A stretch of 6,737 bases of DNA from Oscillospiraceae bacterium (GCA_900765125.1 CAAFQL010000315.1:1-6737); one strand, 5' to 3'. Positions 1 to 6,051 are shown, counted from the first letter of the stretch. Numbers and translations are program-made. The notes: a model not told the origin generated them from the letters alone.

Positions 1-171
1 AAAGAGCTTAGTAAACACTATACTCATTACAAGCAACTGAAAGAGCGGTGAAAGCACACTCCAGAGCATACCTAAGACAGTACGCTTGTACTTCTTTTTA
101 AAATCACGCTTAACAAGTTCTTCAAAAAGAAACTGATTTTTTTTAAGCCTGAATATCGCCTCTTTAAACAT
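1..171 (-). CDS. ABC-2 type polysaccharide export permease, N-terminal 57 residues (partial)
   Basis: The minus frame from the ATG at 171 stays open to the left edge (57 codons, no stop), so only the N-terminus is present. It begins MFKEAIFRLKKN and continues with the motif ELVKRDFKKKYKRTVLG (residues 18-34), then a hydrophobic stretch starting MLWSVLSPLFQLLVM. A charged cytoplasmic N-terminal helix with a K/R-rich RDFKxKYKxTxLG motif, running straight into the first membrane helix, is typical of the Wzm/TagG/RfbA-type permeases. These export O-antigen, teichoic acid or other undecaprenyl-linked glycans with an ATPase partner. The start is supported by GAGGTGG just upstream. The ATG overlaps the end of the preceding glycosyltransferase-like gene by 8 bases, so the two are probably translated together. 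The ATPase partner would be expected beyond the left edge. Substrate is unknown. Confidence 0.85.
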   Translation of the reverse strand, partial: MFKEAIFRLKKNQFLFEELVKRDFKKKYKRTVLGMLWSVLSPLFQLLVMSIVFTKLF

Positions 172-2056
172 AATCCACCTCATCTATTTTAGTAAGCATG
201 AGTTTCATGCCTTTTTCCGTTATAAAAATCGGATGTTTTTCAGTAGGAAAATCGTCTTGTTCCCTATTTCTTAATGTTATTCTCATCATCAGTATGGCAC
301 TTTTAATTTGTGATGCAGGAGAACGCACAGGAAGCATAATTTGTCTATCACCTGTTTTTACACTTAATTCAGGAGAATTAAGAACAGGCATTCCCATGAT
401 GTTAACAAAATGATAAGATATAAAAACATCTGTATTTTCAGCATTATCATAAACTGATGTCTGTATCGCAACAGGAACACGTGTCCAAGAGTCTACAGAT
501 AAATTGATATATTCAGGTACAGTGAGATTTATTTTTCCTGACTTGTCATCAAAGCCTATAACAATAGACGGATATACTCCTGTTTTATCTGCATATTCCC
601 TTTGATAATCGAGAAAAACCTCATGTTCTCTAAGCTGTCTCAATGCTTTTTTTCTATAAATACTTGCCTTTTCCAAGTTTTCTTTTTCAGTATGCTCGCA
701 GTATGTTTCGGAGAATCCATAAAACATCCGTCCCTCTTTATAAAGCTCTTCATAGTAATTTTCAAAAAAATACTCACGTGGAACATGATGAATATCCCAA
801 CTTGCCAGATCTCCGGGCCAGCACATAGATACGTTCTCGCAAGGCTTAAACTTATCTGGATAAAAGTAGAAACCGTAATTGAAATAGGTACTCCATTCAT
901 CATATGGGTTATTCTCAATACCCTTATGAGTTGAAAGCATTTCTTTAAAAATATGCTTGTCTATTATCTGCGGTTGATGAGAAGAATATTGAAGAACCGG
1001 ATAACCATGCTGTGTGAGAAAATCTCTCGTTTTAAATGCGCCCTTATCAAAACTTGTATAATTATTATACGTTCCCTGCCACTCTCTAATATCATAGAAA
1101 TAATATCCCTGATAACGTCCATCTTTTATGAAAAATTCTTTTGTTATCGGTTTCATAGGACGGTAATCATCATCTGTCATTATGAATACGTTTTTCAATA
1201 AATCATGATTCATAAGCTTACAACGAAGAAAAAAATTTCTTGCCTGATGATCTTTAGGTAAAGGCTCACCATTCAGAAGTTCATCATCCGTTATAAACAA
1301 CAAAGAGAGTCTGCCGTTATATTTCATCCTAAACGACTGAACATTCTGAGGAGGGCAACACACTACAAGTTCTTTTATAAAAGGCATAAACGTTTCAATA
1401 TATGGCAGTGATTTTATTATATCATCATTTCTTGCAGTTAGAACTACCATCTGATCAACATCGGTGTAAGAAACACTTCCTTTCTCTTTTGACATTGCAC
1501 AAATAGTTTCCAAAAGTGTATTTTCATAAAACACGCTGCATTCAGGAACATTCACGTTCATCTCAGCACAAATCGAATGAAATATTTCTATATCAGCTTC
1601 ATTTTCAAGAATAATATATGACCCATATGAAACAGCTGCACTTATAGAGTCAATAGCTGACATAACTTCATCTTCAGCATAATTCACTGGATTTAATATC
1701 ATATTAAAAACAATGCTCTGCAAAAATGAAACGATCTGCATCCCGGATCTTTTCAGATTCTGATAAATATAATTTCTTGGTGGAAATGTTTTCTCAATGG
1801 AAATAATATCAAAATAAACAGCACCTGATTCAAAAGAATTAAAAGACACTGTCTCATTCATTATATCTGAAAGTTTATCTGCAAATATATGATCATCTAA
1901 AATATGAAATCCTTCATTTTTCAAATCACAGCAGACAAAAGTAACTAAGCATTCCTCATTACATTCAGCTTTAAAAGATGAGCATATATTTTTCAATAAT
2001 GGAATGTCACTCTTTTGGTTAAAATATGATGATACATTGGCATAAATATGTTTCAT
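164..2056 (-). CDS. Large glycosyltransferase-like protein with GT-A/Stealth-like DDD core and beta-rich C-terminal domain
   Basis: 630 residues, ATG start preceded by AGGTGA. Residues about 203-330 look like a GT-A-type nucleotide-sugar or sugar-phosphate transferase core: a strand ending VVLTARNDD, a second ending LLFITDDE, then FIMTDDDYRP with the acidic triplet at 295-297, followed by ITKEFFIKDGRYQGYY. The DDD, FF, DG order and the later HQP (360-362) recall the conserved blocks of Stealth-type transferases, but I cannot assign a family firmly. Residues 1-190 are unrecognised. Residues about 495-628 alternate short hydrophobic strands and turns and have no helix-like pattern, suggesting a beta-sandwich perhaps used for glycan binding. 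No signal peptide or membrane helix is seen, so it is probably cytosolic. It sits between a DUF4214 gene (ATGA overlap) and a glycan-export permease (8-base overlap), which places it in surface-polysaccharide assembly. The donor and acceptor are unknown. Confidence 0.7.
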   Translation of the reverse strand: MKHIYANVSSYFNQKSDIPLLKNICSSFKAECNEECLVTFVCCDLKNEGFHILDDHIFADKLSDIMNETVSFNSFESGAVYFDIISIEKTFPPRNYIYQNLKRSGMQIVSFLQSIVFNMILNPVNYAEDEVMSAIDSISAAVSYGSYIILENEADIEIFHSICAEMNVNVPECSVFYENTLLETICAMSKEKGSVSYTDVDQMVVLTARNDDIIKSLPYIETFMPFIKELVVCCPPQNVQSFRMKYNGRLSLLFITDDELLNGEPLPKDHQARNFFLRCKLMNHDLLKNVFIMTDDDYRPMKPITKEFFIKDGRYQGYYFYDIREWQGTYNNYTSFDKGAFKTRDFLTQHGYPVLQYSSHQPQIIDKHIFKEMLSTHKGIENNPYDEWSTYFNYGFYFYPDKFKPCENVSMCWPGDLASWDIHHVPREYFFENYYEELYKEGRMFYGFSETYCEHTEKENLEKASIYRKKALRQLREHEVFLDYQREYADKTGVYPSIVIGFDDKSGKINLTVPEYINLSVDSWTRVPVAIQTSVYDNAENTDVFISYHFVNIMGMPVLNSPELSVKTGDRQIMLPVRSPASQIKSAILMMRITLRNREQDDFPTEKHPIFITEKGMKLMLTKIDEVDYV

Positions 2057-2532
2057 TTCTCACCTACTTTCAGTATTATTCTTATACATCTTTTTAATGT
2101 ATTCGGCAATTTTTTATAAACTGGCAAAATGCGTACCATAATTCTTTGCAGCAACTTGCTCTCTATTTTGCTTTCTGATTCATCTGTAAAATTCAGTATT
2201 TTCTTACCTGAATTCTTTGCTTCTTGTGAATTTGTAAGATCACAAATTAACTTTCGTCTAAATTCCAAATGTGAATATGAATGTGAAAGAATATTTTCAT
2301 AATATTTTCTTGAATTTGTATCTGCAAGATGTCCAAAAAAGGTCATATATGCAATGTCAATAAATTCCTCATTTGAAGCTTCAACTTCAAGCAGGTTTAG
2401 AATATCTATTTTATATGGATCATTCTTTATATAATAGAAAAATGCAGCTCTCTGACGGTCAAACGTTTTTCCTGATTGCTGCATATTTTTATTTGCTATT
2501 TCAAAAAGCTGACTGTAGCTCTTATTATCCAT
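2053..2532 (-). CDS. DUF4214-like domain protein of the polysaccharide operon
   Basis: 159 residues, ATG at 2532 with AGGAGC seven bases upstream. The central part, about residues 53-112, reads as a DUF4214-type helical repeat. It has EEFIDIAYMTFFGHLAD, then YYENIL, then a helix HLEFRRKLICDLTNSQEAK, matching the usual pattern 'F...Y...LGR.AD..G..Y...L......EFR..+..S.E'. The usual GR pair is GH here and the usual Gly of 'D..G' is replaced (DTNSRKYY). The N-terminal 50 residues contain an extra helical segment, and the C-terminus (about 125-159) is basic and rich in K/R/I/L, possibly membrane- or protein-contacting. DUF4214 domains often accompany glycosyltransferases and secreted glycan proteins, but their biochemical role is not settled. 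First confirmed gene of the operon; its stop overlaps the next start as ATGA, so translation is coupled. Confidence 0.7.
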   Translation of the reverse strand: MDNKSYSQLFEIANKNMQQSGKTFDRQRAAFFYYIKNDPYKIDILNLLEVEASNEEFIDIAYMTFFGHLADTNSRKYYENILSHSYSHLEFRRKLICDLTNSQEAKNSGKKILNFTDESESKIESKLLQRIMVRILPVYKKLPNTLKRCIRIILKVGEK

Positions 2533-2553
2533 ATTCGTAGCTCCTGTATTTTT

Positions 2554-2628
2554 CTAAATTAGATTTGCACTCCGAACTTCCTTTGAATATTTTATGGTCA
2601 GACCTATAATGTTTACGCTTGCCATCAT
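2554..2628 (-). CDS. Possible upstream ORF / leader peptide, 24 codons
   Basis: ATGATG at 2628-2623 opens a frame starting MMASVNIIGLTIKYS that closes with TAG 21 bases before the DUF4214 start. AGCAGGGATA precedes it; AGGGA is too near the first ATG (2 bases) but well placed for the second (5 bases). The promoter at 2648-2676 would begin the transcript near 2641, so this frame would lie almost at the 5' end of the mRNA. It could be a leader peptide, a remnant of a gene start (the first residues vaguely resemble an ABC ATPase N-terminus), or chance. Only the position and the ribosome site support it. Confidence 0.3.
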   Translation of the reverse strand: MMASVNIIGLTIKYSKEVRSANLI

Positions 2629-2647
2629 TATCCCTGCTAACTTTTAT

Positions 2648-2676
2648 ATTATATCACAATTTGCAATATAATGCAA
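2648..2676 (-). promoter_or_regulatory. Sigma-A-type promoter of the polysaccharide operon
   Basis: Minus-strand TTGCAT (2671-2676), 17-base spacer, perfect TATAAT (2648-2653). Expected transcription start near 2641, giving an mRNA leader of about 109 bases before the DUF4214 gene. Confidence 0.7.
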
Positions 2677-2701
2677 GACACATTTGCCGCTTTTTTTAAT
2701 A

Positions 2702-2718
2702 TTTCAGTATATCTGAAA
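2702..2718. repeat. Short perfect inverted repeat TTTCAG-TATAT-CTGAAA
   Basis: Six-base arms (2702-2707 and 2713-2718) around a 5-base centre, between the cupin terminator and the -35 box of the polysaccharide promoter (25 bases away). It could be an operator or a small hairpin; in AT-rich DNA chance is possible. Confidence 0.3.
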
Positions 2719-2728
2719 CATTAAATAA

Positions 2729-2755
2729 AAAAGCAGCGTTACTTCCGCTGCTTTT
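2729..2755 (-). terminator. Intrinsic terminator of the merR-cupin unit
   Basis: Perfect 7-bp GC-rich stem: AGCAGCG (2732-2738) against CGCTGCT (2746-2752), extended by A:T pairs on both sides, with a 7-base loop. Read on the minus strand the stem is followed by a T run (TTTTTTATTTAA). It lies 20 bases beyond the original cupin stop at 2775. The flanking A and T runs make it partly bidirectional, but only minus-strand genes end here. Confidence 0.85.
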
Positions 2756-2774
2756 ATATTCCTTGATATATCAC

Positions 2775-2846
2775 TTACTTAAGTTTATTGTAATCTTCAT
2801 CTGAAACTGATTCCATCCATTCAGTTTTGCCATTTTCATCAGGAAC
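2775..2846 (-). pseudogene. Severed C-terminal tail of the cupin gene, in frame after a premature TAA
   Basis: Directly after the TAA at 2847-2849, the same frame continues for 23 sense codons, VPDENGKTEWMESVSDEDYN then KLK, and ends with TAA at 2775-2777. This is the C-terminus I expect for this cupin family, where the residue at the TAA position is usually Glu in '(H)LA(V/I)EVP' (from memory of the family). A single G-to-T change (GAA to TAA) would explain it. The ancestral gene was therefore 2775-3185, 136 residues. With no frameshift needed, a sequencing error of one base is the main alternative. Confidence 0.75.
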
Positions 2847-3185
2847 TTATATAGCAAGATGCTGAAACCAACTATCTGAAGCAGCACCGTACCAGTGCTT
2901 GACTTCGGCAAGAATATTGACCACATCTCCCGGATGCAACTCCTGTGCCTCTTTACCCCATTCCTGATAGTACCCTCTTCCGGCAGTAACCGTAAGAATT
3001 TGACCGCCTCCTTTGTTAGCATGATGAATATGCCAGTTATTACGACAACCCGGTTCAAATGTAACATTGCCGATTCCTACTTGCTGTGTAGAGAGCATAT
3101 TCAAATAGCTCTGACCAACAAAACACTGTGAAAATGCATTGTTAGTTTCTCCTATCGGAAATACACTTAAAGTTTTTTCATCCAT
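2847..3185 (-). CDS. Small cupin-domain protein, truncated by an in-frame stop (112 of about 136 residues)
   Basis: Begins MDEKTLSVFPIGE. The cupin barrel is evident: motif 1 as WHIHH (51-55) with GGGQIL and GRGYYQEWG (69-77), motif 2 as HPGDVVNI (84-91) followed by KHW (96-98). His residues 52, 54 or 55 and 97 would hold a metal. The family is small single-domain cupins often found beside carboxymuconolactone-decarboxylase-like proteins, reductases and MerR regulators; the reaction is usually unassigned. The frame ends at WFQHLAI, 24 codons short of the normal end. Motif 2 also has unusual residues (NILAEV where I recall NIPAxV, HWYG for HWHG, ASDSW for APDSW), which suggests decay. The loss removes the last strand and tail, so stability is doubtful. 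The ribosome site is weak (no clear AGGAG). It follows merR by 26 bases and is probably co-transcribed. Confidence 0.8.
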   Translation of the reverse strand: MDEKTLSVFPIGETNNAFSQCFVGQSYLNMLSTQQVGIGNVTFEPGCRNNWHIHHANKGGGQILTVTAGRGYYQEWGKEAQELHPGDVVNILAEVKHWYGAASDSWFQHLAI

Positions 3186-3211
3186 GATAACTTACATCAC
3201 TTTTATTCATA

Positions 3212-3592
3212 TTACTTATCTTCCCATGAAAGTATACCTGTTTCCACAGCAATCTCATATCGTCTGATTTTATAATTCAAACGCTTCAATGTTGCATCAA
3301 TTTTTTCTTTCTGCTCCAACAGGACTTCACGCTGATCTTCAAGAATCCGCAGCCTTGCAGGAATTGTAGAATCTCCCTCCTGTGTCAACTTAACATATTC
3401 AATCATTGCTTCTACAGGAAGTCCTGCATTACGCATACATATTGCAAGCTCAACCCATGAAAGATCATCTTGCTGATAGTTACGTATACCGCTTGATGTT
3501 CGTGTCACAGCAGGTATCATTCCTACACGCTCATAATAACGGAGCGTATCCTGAGAGATACCGAACCTTTCACTGACTTCTTTTATAGTCAT
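3212..3592 (-). CDS. MerR-family transcriptional regulator, AdhR/NmlR-like
   Basis: 126 residues from the ATG at 3592, chosen because GAGGTGA sits 5 bases upstream; a GTG three codons earlier (3601) overlaps that ribosome site. Residues 1-38 form the winged helix-turn-helix (MTIKEVSERFGISQDTLRYY, then ERVGMIP), followed by the RTSSGIRNYQQDDL wing and WVELAICMRNAGLPVE. Residues about 80-113 form the dimerisation coiled coil. There is only one cysteine, at position 52 in this numbering. The AdhR/NmlR group, which senses aldehydes and other electrophiles, is known for a conserved Cys at about this place, and there is no metal-binding Cys pair, so metal sensing is unlikely. The coiled coil is followed by only a short tail and no drug-binding domain. 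It likely controls itself and the cupin through the operator at 3647-3663. Confidence 0.88.
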   Translation of the reverse strand: MTIKEVSERFGISQDTLRYYERVGMIPAVTRTSSGIRNYQQDDLSWVELAICMRNAGLPVEAMIEYVKLTQEGDSTIPARLRILEDQREVLLEQKEKIDATLKRLNYKIRRYEIAVETGILSWEDK

Positions 3593-3636
3593 TATGTTCA
3601 CCTCATCTGCGTTTTTTATTATTGATGTTACTTGAT

Positions 3637-3667
3637 ATTATAATATCTAAAGTTAACTCTAAGTCAA
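3637..3667 (-). promoter_or_regulatory. MerR-type promoter with 19-bp spacer and operator dyad
   Basis: Minus-strand -35 TTGACT (3662-3667) and perfect -10 TATAAT (3637-3642) are separated by 19 bases, longer than the 17-base optimum. Within the spacer lies CTAAAGTTAACTCTAAG (plus strand, 3647-3663), a near palindrome centred on AGTT|AACT. An over-long spacer filled by a dyad is the hallmark of promoters that MerR proteins activate by DNA twisting. The start would be near 3630, about 38 bases before the merR ATG. Confidence 0.85.
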
Positions 3668-3695
3668 GTCATTTTTACAATTTCCACATTATGAA

Positions 3696-3717
3696 CAAAA
3701 AACAACTCTGAGTTTTT
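3696..3717 (-). terminator. Weak hairpin with T run, possible terminator of the efflux gene
   Basis: On the minus strand AAAACT-CAG-AGTT is followed by GTTTTTTG, 72 bases beyond the MFS stop. The stem is short and AT-rich. Nothing better is visible between 3668 and 3788, so the efflux transcript may instead read through into the merR unit. Confidence 0.25.
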
Positions 3718-3788
3718 ATCATAATATCCCATCCGATGATCGTTTTATGTATTAAGAATTAAATTGAGTTAGGATATATGATTTGAGA

Positions 3789-5057
3789 TCATGCAAGTTC
3801 TCGGACATATTTTATTCTTCGGAAAATTATACAAATCAAAACACCAGCTATACCAATTGTAAAAAATAATAGTGCGGCACCGGAACCTTTTCCAGTACCA
3901 AATACAGTGGTCAAAAAGCTGCTTTCCACGTTATTCATGAGGGGTTCAAATACCTCATCCACCAAAAATCCTCCAAGAAAATATCCCACGGGAATTGTAA
4001 AGAACTGAAGCGTATTTCTTACAGAATACACACGTCCTTGCATTTCTTTCGGAACGTCACTGCGGAAAATCACATCATAATTAGCACTCATTAACGGTAT
4101 AGTCAACCAACCTAATACTGCTCCAATGCACCACACAATAGTATGATTTCCAAATGCCAGCAGAAAATTTTCTGTACTCATGGAAATTAGTAAACAGTTA
4201 CATATTACCTTGATTCTGCTTTTTGGTTTTGGGAAAAATGTCGCAATCACACTTCCCAGTAACGTTGCAATTCCCACACAACTGCTGACAATGCCTAATG
4301 CCGTTTCATCTTTTTTTGATAAAATCATCGCAGGAAGCGCTGCATCATACATAGACGCAATCATGTTGATTGCTGATAAAAATAGAATCAGCCAGAGGAG
4401 TCCCTTATTGGATTTTAGATAAACAAGTCCGCTTTTTGCAGATTGCATAAGTGTTTCTTTATTTTCTGAATTCTGCTGTATTTTTGGTATTTTAATAAAG
4501 AAAAGCAGTACAAAAAATGCTGTCAAAAATGTAATTAGATCAAATGCAATTACCGCTTCAATCCCAACAAGGGATACAACTGACGTAGCAAAAACAGGTG
4601 TCAAAATGGATACAAGAGAATTGGAAAATGAACGCATTCCGCTTGTCTTTTGATAGTGTTGTTCAGGAGTGAGCAATGTTGTTGCTACATCTGAAGCAGG
4701 CGATTGCACAGAATTCATAAGACCATTGAGTGTATTAAGGATATATAGATGCCATACTTCGAGTGTATCTGTTTTTAGTAAAACAAATATTATAATTGTG
4801 CAGATTGCTGCAAAACTATCACAGGCAAGTATAACGGTTTTCTTATTCCATTTGTCACTGATTGCACCTGCAAATATACTCATGATCACATATGGTGCAT
4901 AAGAACACACTGTCAGCAATGCTGTTGTTAGTGCAGAGCCGCTGTCCTGATAGAGCCATATCACAAGTGCGAAATTTGTCATTGCACTTCCAAGAGAAGA
5001 AAATGACTGTGTAATCCAAAGAATGATAAATAATTTTAGTTCCTTTAAAGTTTTCAT
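3789..5057 (-). CDS. MFS transporter, drug-efflux type (MefA-like)
   Basis: 422 residues, mostly hydrophobic, with about 12 membrane helices in two halves joined by a charged cytoplasmic loop (about residues 193-212, KIQQNSENKE). The N-terminus, ILWITQSFSSLGSAMTNFAL then VIWLYQDSGSA, is typical of the MFS group that includes macrolide exporters Mef. The loop 2-3 motif is GAISDKWNKKTVILACD (64-80), close to the MFS GxxxDRxGRR signature. The length matches the family (about 400-430). It would extrude a drug or other amphiphile using the proton gradient; the substrate cannot be read from sequence. The start is the ATG at 5057, with AAAGGAG nine bases upstream. That ribosome site can be fully paired by upstream RNA (see the attenuator at 5059-5154), and a leader ORF precedes it, as for ribosome-targeting-antibiotic resistance genes. 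It follows a nucleotidyltransferase gene. Confidence 0.85.
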   Translation of the reverse strand: MKTLKELKLFIILWITQSFSSLGSAMTNFALVIWLYQDSGSALTTALLTVCSYAPYVIMSIFAGAISDKWNKKTVILACDSFAAICTIIIFVLLKTDTLEVWHLYILNTLNGLMNSVQSPASDVATTLLTPEQHYQKTSGMRSFSNSLVSILTPVFATSVVSLVGIEAVIAFDLITFLTAFFVLLFFIKIPKIQQNSENKETLMQSAKSGLVYLKSNKGLLWLILFLSAINMIASMYDAALPAMILSKKDETALGIVSSCVGIATLLGSVIATFFPKPKSRIKVICNCLLISMSTENFLLAFGNHTIVWCIGAVLGWLTIPLMSANYDVIFRSDVPKEMQGRVYSVRNTLQFFTIPVGYFLGGFLVDEVFEPLMNNVESSFLTTVFGTGKGSGAALLFFTIGIAGVLICIIFRRIKYVRELA

Positions 5058-5058
5058 A

Positions 5059-5154
5059 ATACCTTGCTCCTTTATTTGAATTTATTTGAGTTAAAGATAC
5101 AAGGTATGACGGCAAGTTCAATTCTCTATGCAGTCCGTCATTCCTTGCATAGAG
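5059..5154 (-). promoter_or_regulatory. Translational attenuator: mutually exclusive RNA pairings controlling the efflux gene
   Basis: Five segments in minus-strand order: a CTCTATGCA (5154-5146), b CAAGGAATGACGG (5147-5135), c TGCATAGAG (5132-5124), d CCGTCATACCTTG (5112-5100), e the MFS ribosome-site region (5074-5059). a:c is a perfect 9-bp stem. b:d pairs 12 of 13 bases. d and its 3' flank (5107-5092) pair with e over 16 positions with one A-A mismatch and two G-U pairs, covering AAAGGAG and CAAGGTAT up to two bases before the ATG. With a:c formed, b is trapped in its loop and d is free to hide the ribosome site. A ribosome halted early in the leader ORF would cover a, let b:d form and expose the site. 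Confidence 0.75.
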
Positions 5155-5176
5155 CTGTGTCAATACAGAGCACCAT
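5138..5176 (-). CDS. Leader peptide MVLCIDTALCKE of the efflux gene
   Basis: Twelve codons, ATG at 5176, TGA at 5138-5140. GGAGG lies seven bases upstream (GGAGGTATTGAAATG), the best ribosome site in the window, which is hard to explain without translation here. The ORF spans segment a and most of segment b of the attenuator. A ribosome stalled at about codons 4-6 would have its leading edge over segment a, the position needed to free the downstream ribosome site. This placement copies the logic of erm and cat leader ORFs; the peptide itself resembles none that I can name. Its transcript probably starts at the promoter overlapping the nucleotidyltransferase stop. Confidence 0.7.
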   Translation of the reverse strand: MVLCIDTALCKE

Positions 5177-5204
5177 TTCAATACCTCCATTCTATTGATT
5201 ACTC

Positions 5205-5232
5205 ATTATACTTTCCACATAGAAAAAGTAAA
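5205..5232 (-). promoter_or_regulatory. Promoter of the leader-efflux unit, overlapping the upstream stop codon
   Basis: Perfect minus-strand TATAAT (5205-5210) overlaps the nucleotidyltransferase TAA. A TTTACT -35 (5227-5232) lies 16 bases further up; GTTTAC with 17 bases is the alternative. Expected start near 5198, just before the leader ribosome site. Confidence 0.55.
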
Positions 5233-6015
5233 CTTTTCTGCTGCTAAAACTTTTTTTAATTCTATCACAATGATGTTAAGGTCATCAATTATTTTATCTG
5301 TACTTATTGACAAATCATCAAACAATTGATTTAGATTACTTTCAAAATTGTCTGGAAGAATAGTGCAATTCTGTTTACATAATTTTATTAAACGTTTCTC
5401 TCCTGGATGTGTTGATTTATTCAATGCGAAAATAATATCAAAATACGATTCTAAAAAAGCAGTTGTTCTGTGAAGAATACTAACTTTGTCATTTCTTAAA
5501 ATTGCCTTTTTTATTTGATACAAATATGCCGGCATAGAGTTGCATAAAAGATTCATATTTCTTACAATAATGTTTTCTCTTAAAGCATCGGGATATTCTA
5601 CGGAAAAACGCTTTTTAGCTTTCGACAATCTTCCGTTCTTATCATATATTATTTTGCAATTCATTAAATTGTGCCACATACAAGTTGTATATCCATTATG
5701 TGCTTTAAAATTTTCAACAACTTCCGAAACACCATTAGAGAAATCATCAAGATTTCTATACAGAATATCAATGTCTATACCATTATTCAATGTACAATTA
5801 TCCTCATACTCCCAATAGCTATTGCCAATCTCCATAGTGCTGCAATAATTTTTTAGAATATTCACTCTGACGTCTTCACTAATCATTGAAGTACAATAAA
5901 CATATACATCGTAGTCTGAATTCTTGTCATAGTTGCTTCCTGAACGAGAGCCGCCTAAAGCTATAGCTTCAACTTGTTCTAATTCGGATAATTCTGCAAA
6001 AAGTTGTTTTGTCAT
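5206..6015 (-). CDS. Pol-beta-type nucleotidyltransferase, possibly antibiotic-modifying
   Basis: 269 residues from the ATG at 6015, chosen because TGGAG lies seven bases upstream; an in-frame ATG at 6030 (five residues longer) has only a weak site. The nucleotidyltransferase fold is shown by GGSRSGSNYDKNSDYDVYVY (residues 21-40): the GGS-x-R/S turn, then the metal-binding D34 and D36, with the third acid at D81 or D83 in NNGIDIDILYR. The rest is helical, with NCKIIYDKNGRLSKAKKRF (119-137) and HPGEKRLIKLC (203-213), as in nucleotidyltransferase proteins that carry a C-terminal helical domain. It would transfer a nucleoside monophosphate to a small molecule or another target. Relation to streptomycin/aminoglycoside adenylyltransferases is plausible given the following efflux gene with an attenuator, but no family-specific residue proves it. 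It has its own strong promoter. Confidence 0.78.
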   Translation of the reverse strand: MTKQLFAELSELEQVEAIALGGSRSGSNYDKNSDYDVYVYCTSMISEDVRVNILKNYCSTMEIGNSYWEYEDNCTLNNGIDIDILYRNLDDFSNGVSEVVENFKAHNGYTTCMWHNLMNCKIIYDKNGRLSKAKKRFSVEYPDALRENIIVRNMNLLCNSMPAYLYQIKKAILRNDKVSILHRTTAFLESYFDIIFALNKSTHPGEKRLIKLCKQNCTILPDNFESNLNQLFDDLSISTDKIIDDLNIIVIELKKVLAAEKFTFSMWKV

Positions 6016-6051
6016 ATCATTACTCCACATTAAACTCTGATTTTATATTAA

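Noticed and set aside
602..1201. Several plus-strand frames of 60-110 codons opposite the large transferase gene
   Set aside because: They are antisense to a coherent 630-residue protein, lack ribosome sites and promoters, and have low-complexity hydrophobic content.
2771..3067. 98-codon minus frame overlapping the cupin
   Set aside because: It lies in another frame over the cupin gene. The family-like tail continues in the cupin's own frame after the TAA, so no frameshift into this frame is needed.
3593..3601. GTG at 3601 as the MerR start
   Set aside because: It overlaps the GAGGTGA ribosome site that serves the ATG at 3592, and the protein from 3592 begins exactly like typical MerR regulators (MTIKEVSERF).
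5100..5147. The b:d stem as an intrinsic transcription terminator
   Set aside because: The 12-of-13-bp stem is strong, but it is followed by TATCTTTAAC rather than a T run. Its 3' arm pairs better with the efflux ribosome site, so control of translation fits better.
4855..5190. 111-codon minus frame starting MEVLKWCSVL and overlapping the MFS start
   Set aside because: Its ATG at 5190 has no ribosome site, and it runs 200 bases into the MFS gene in another frame with Cys-rich, unstructured content. The GGAGG inside it serves the 12-codon leader at 5176 instead.
6016..6030. Upstream ATG at 6030 as the nucleotidyltransferase start
   Set aside because: No good ribosome site precedes it, while TGGAG is ideally spaced for the ATG at 6015 and lies inside the longer reading.
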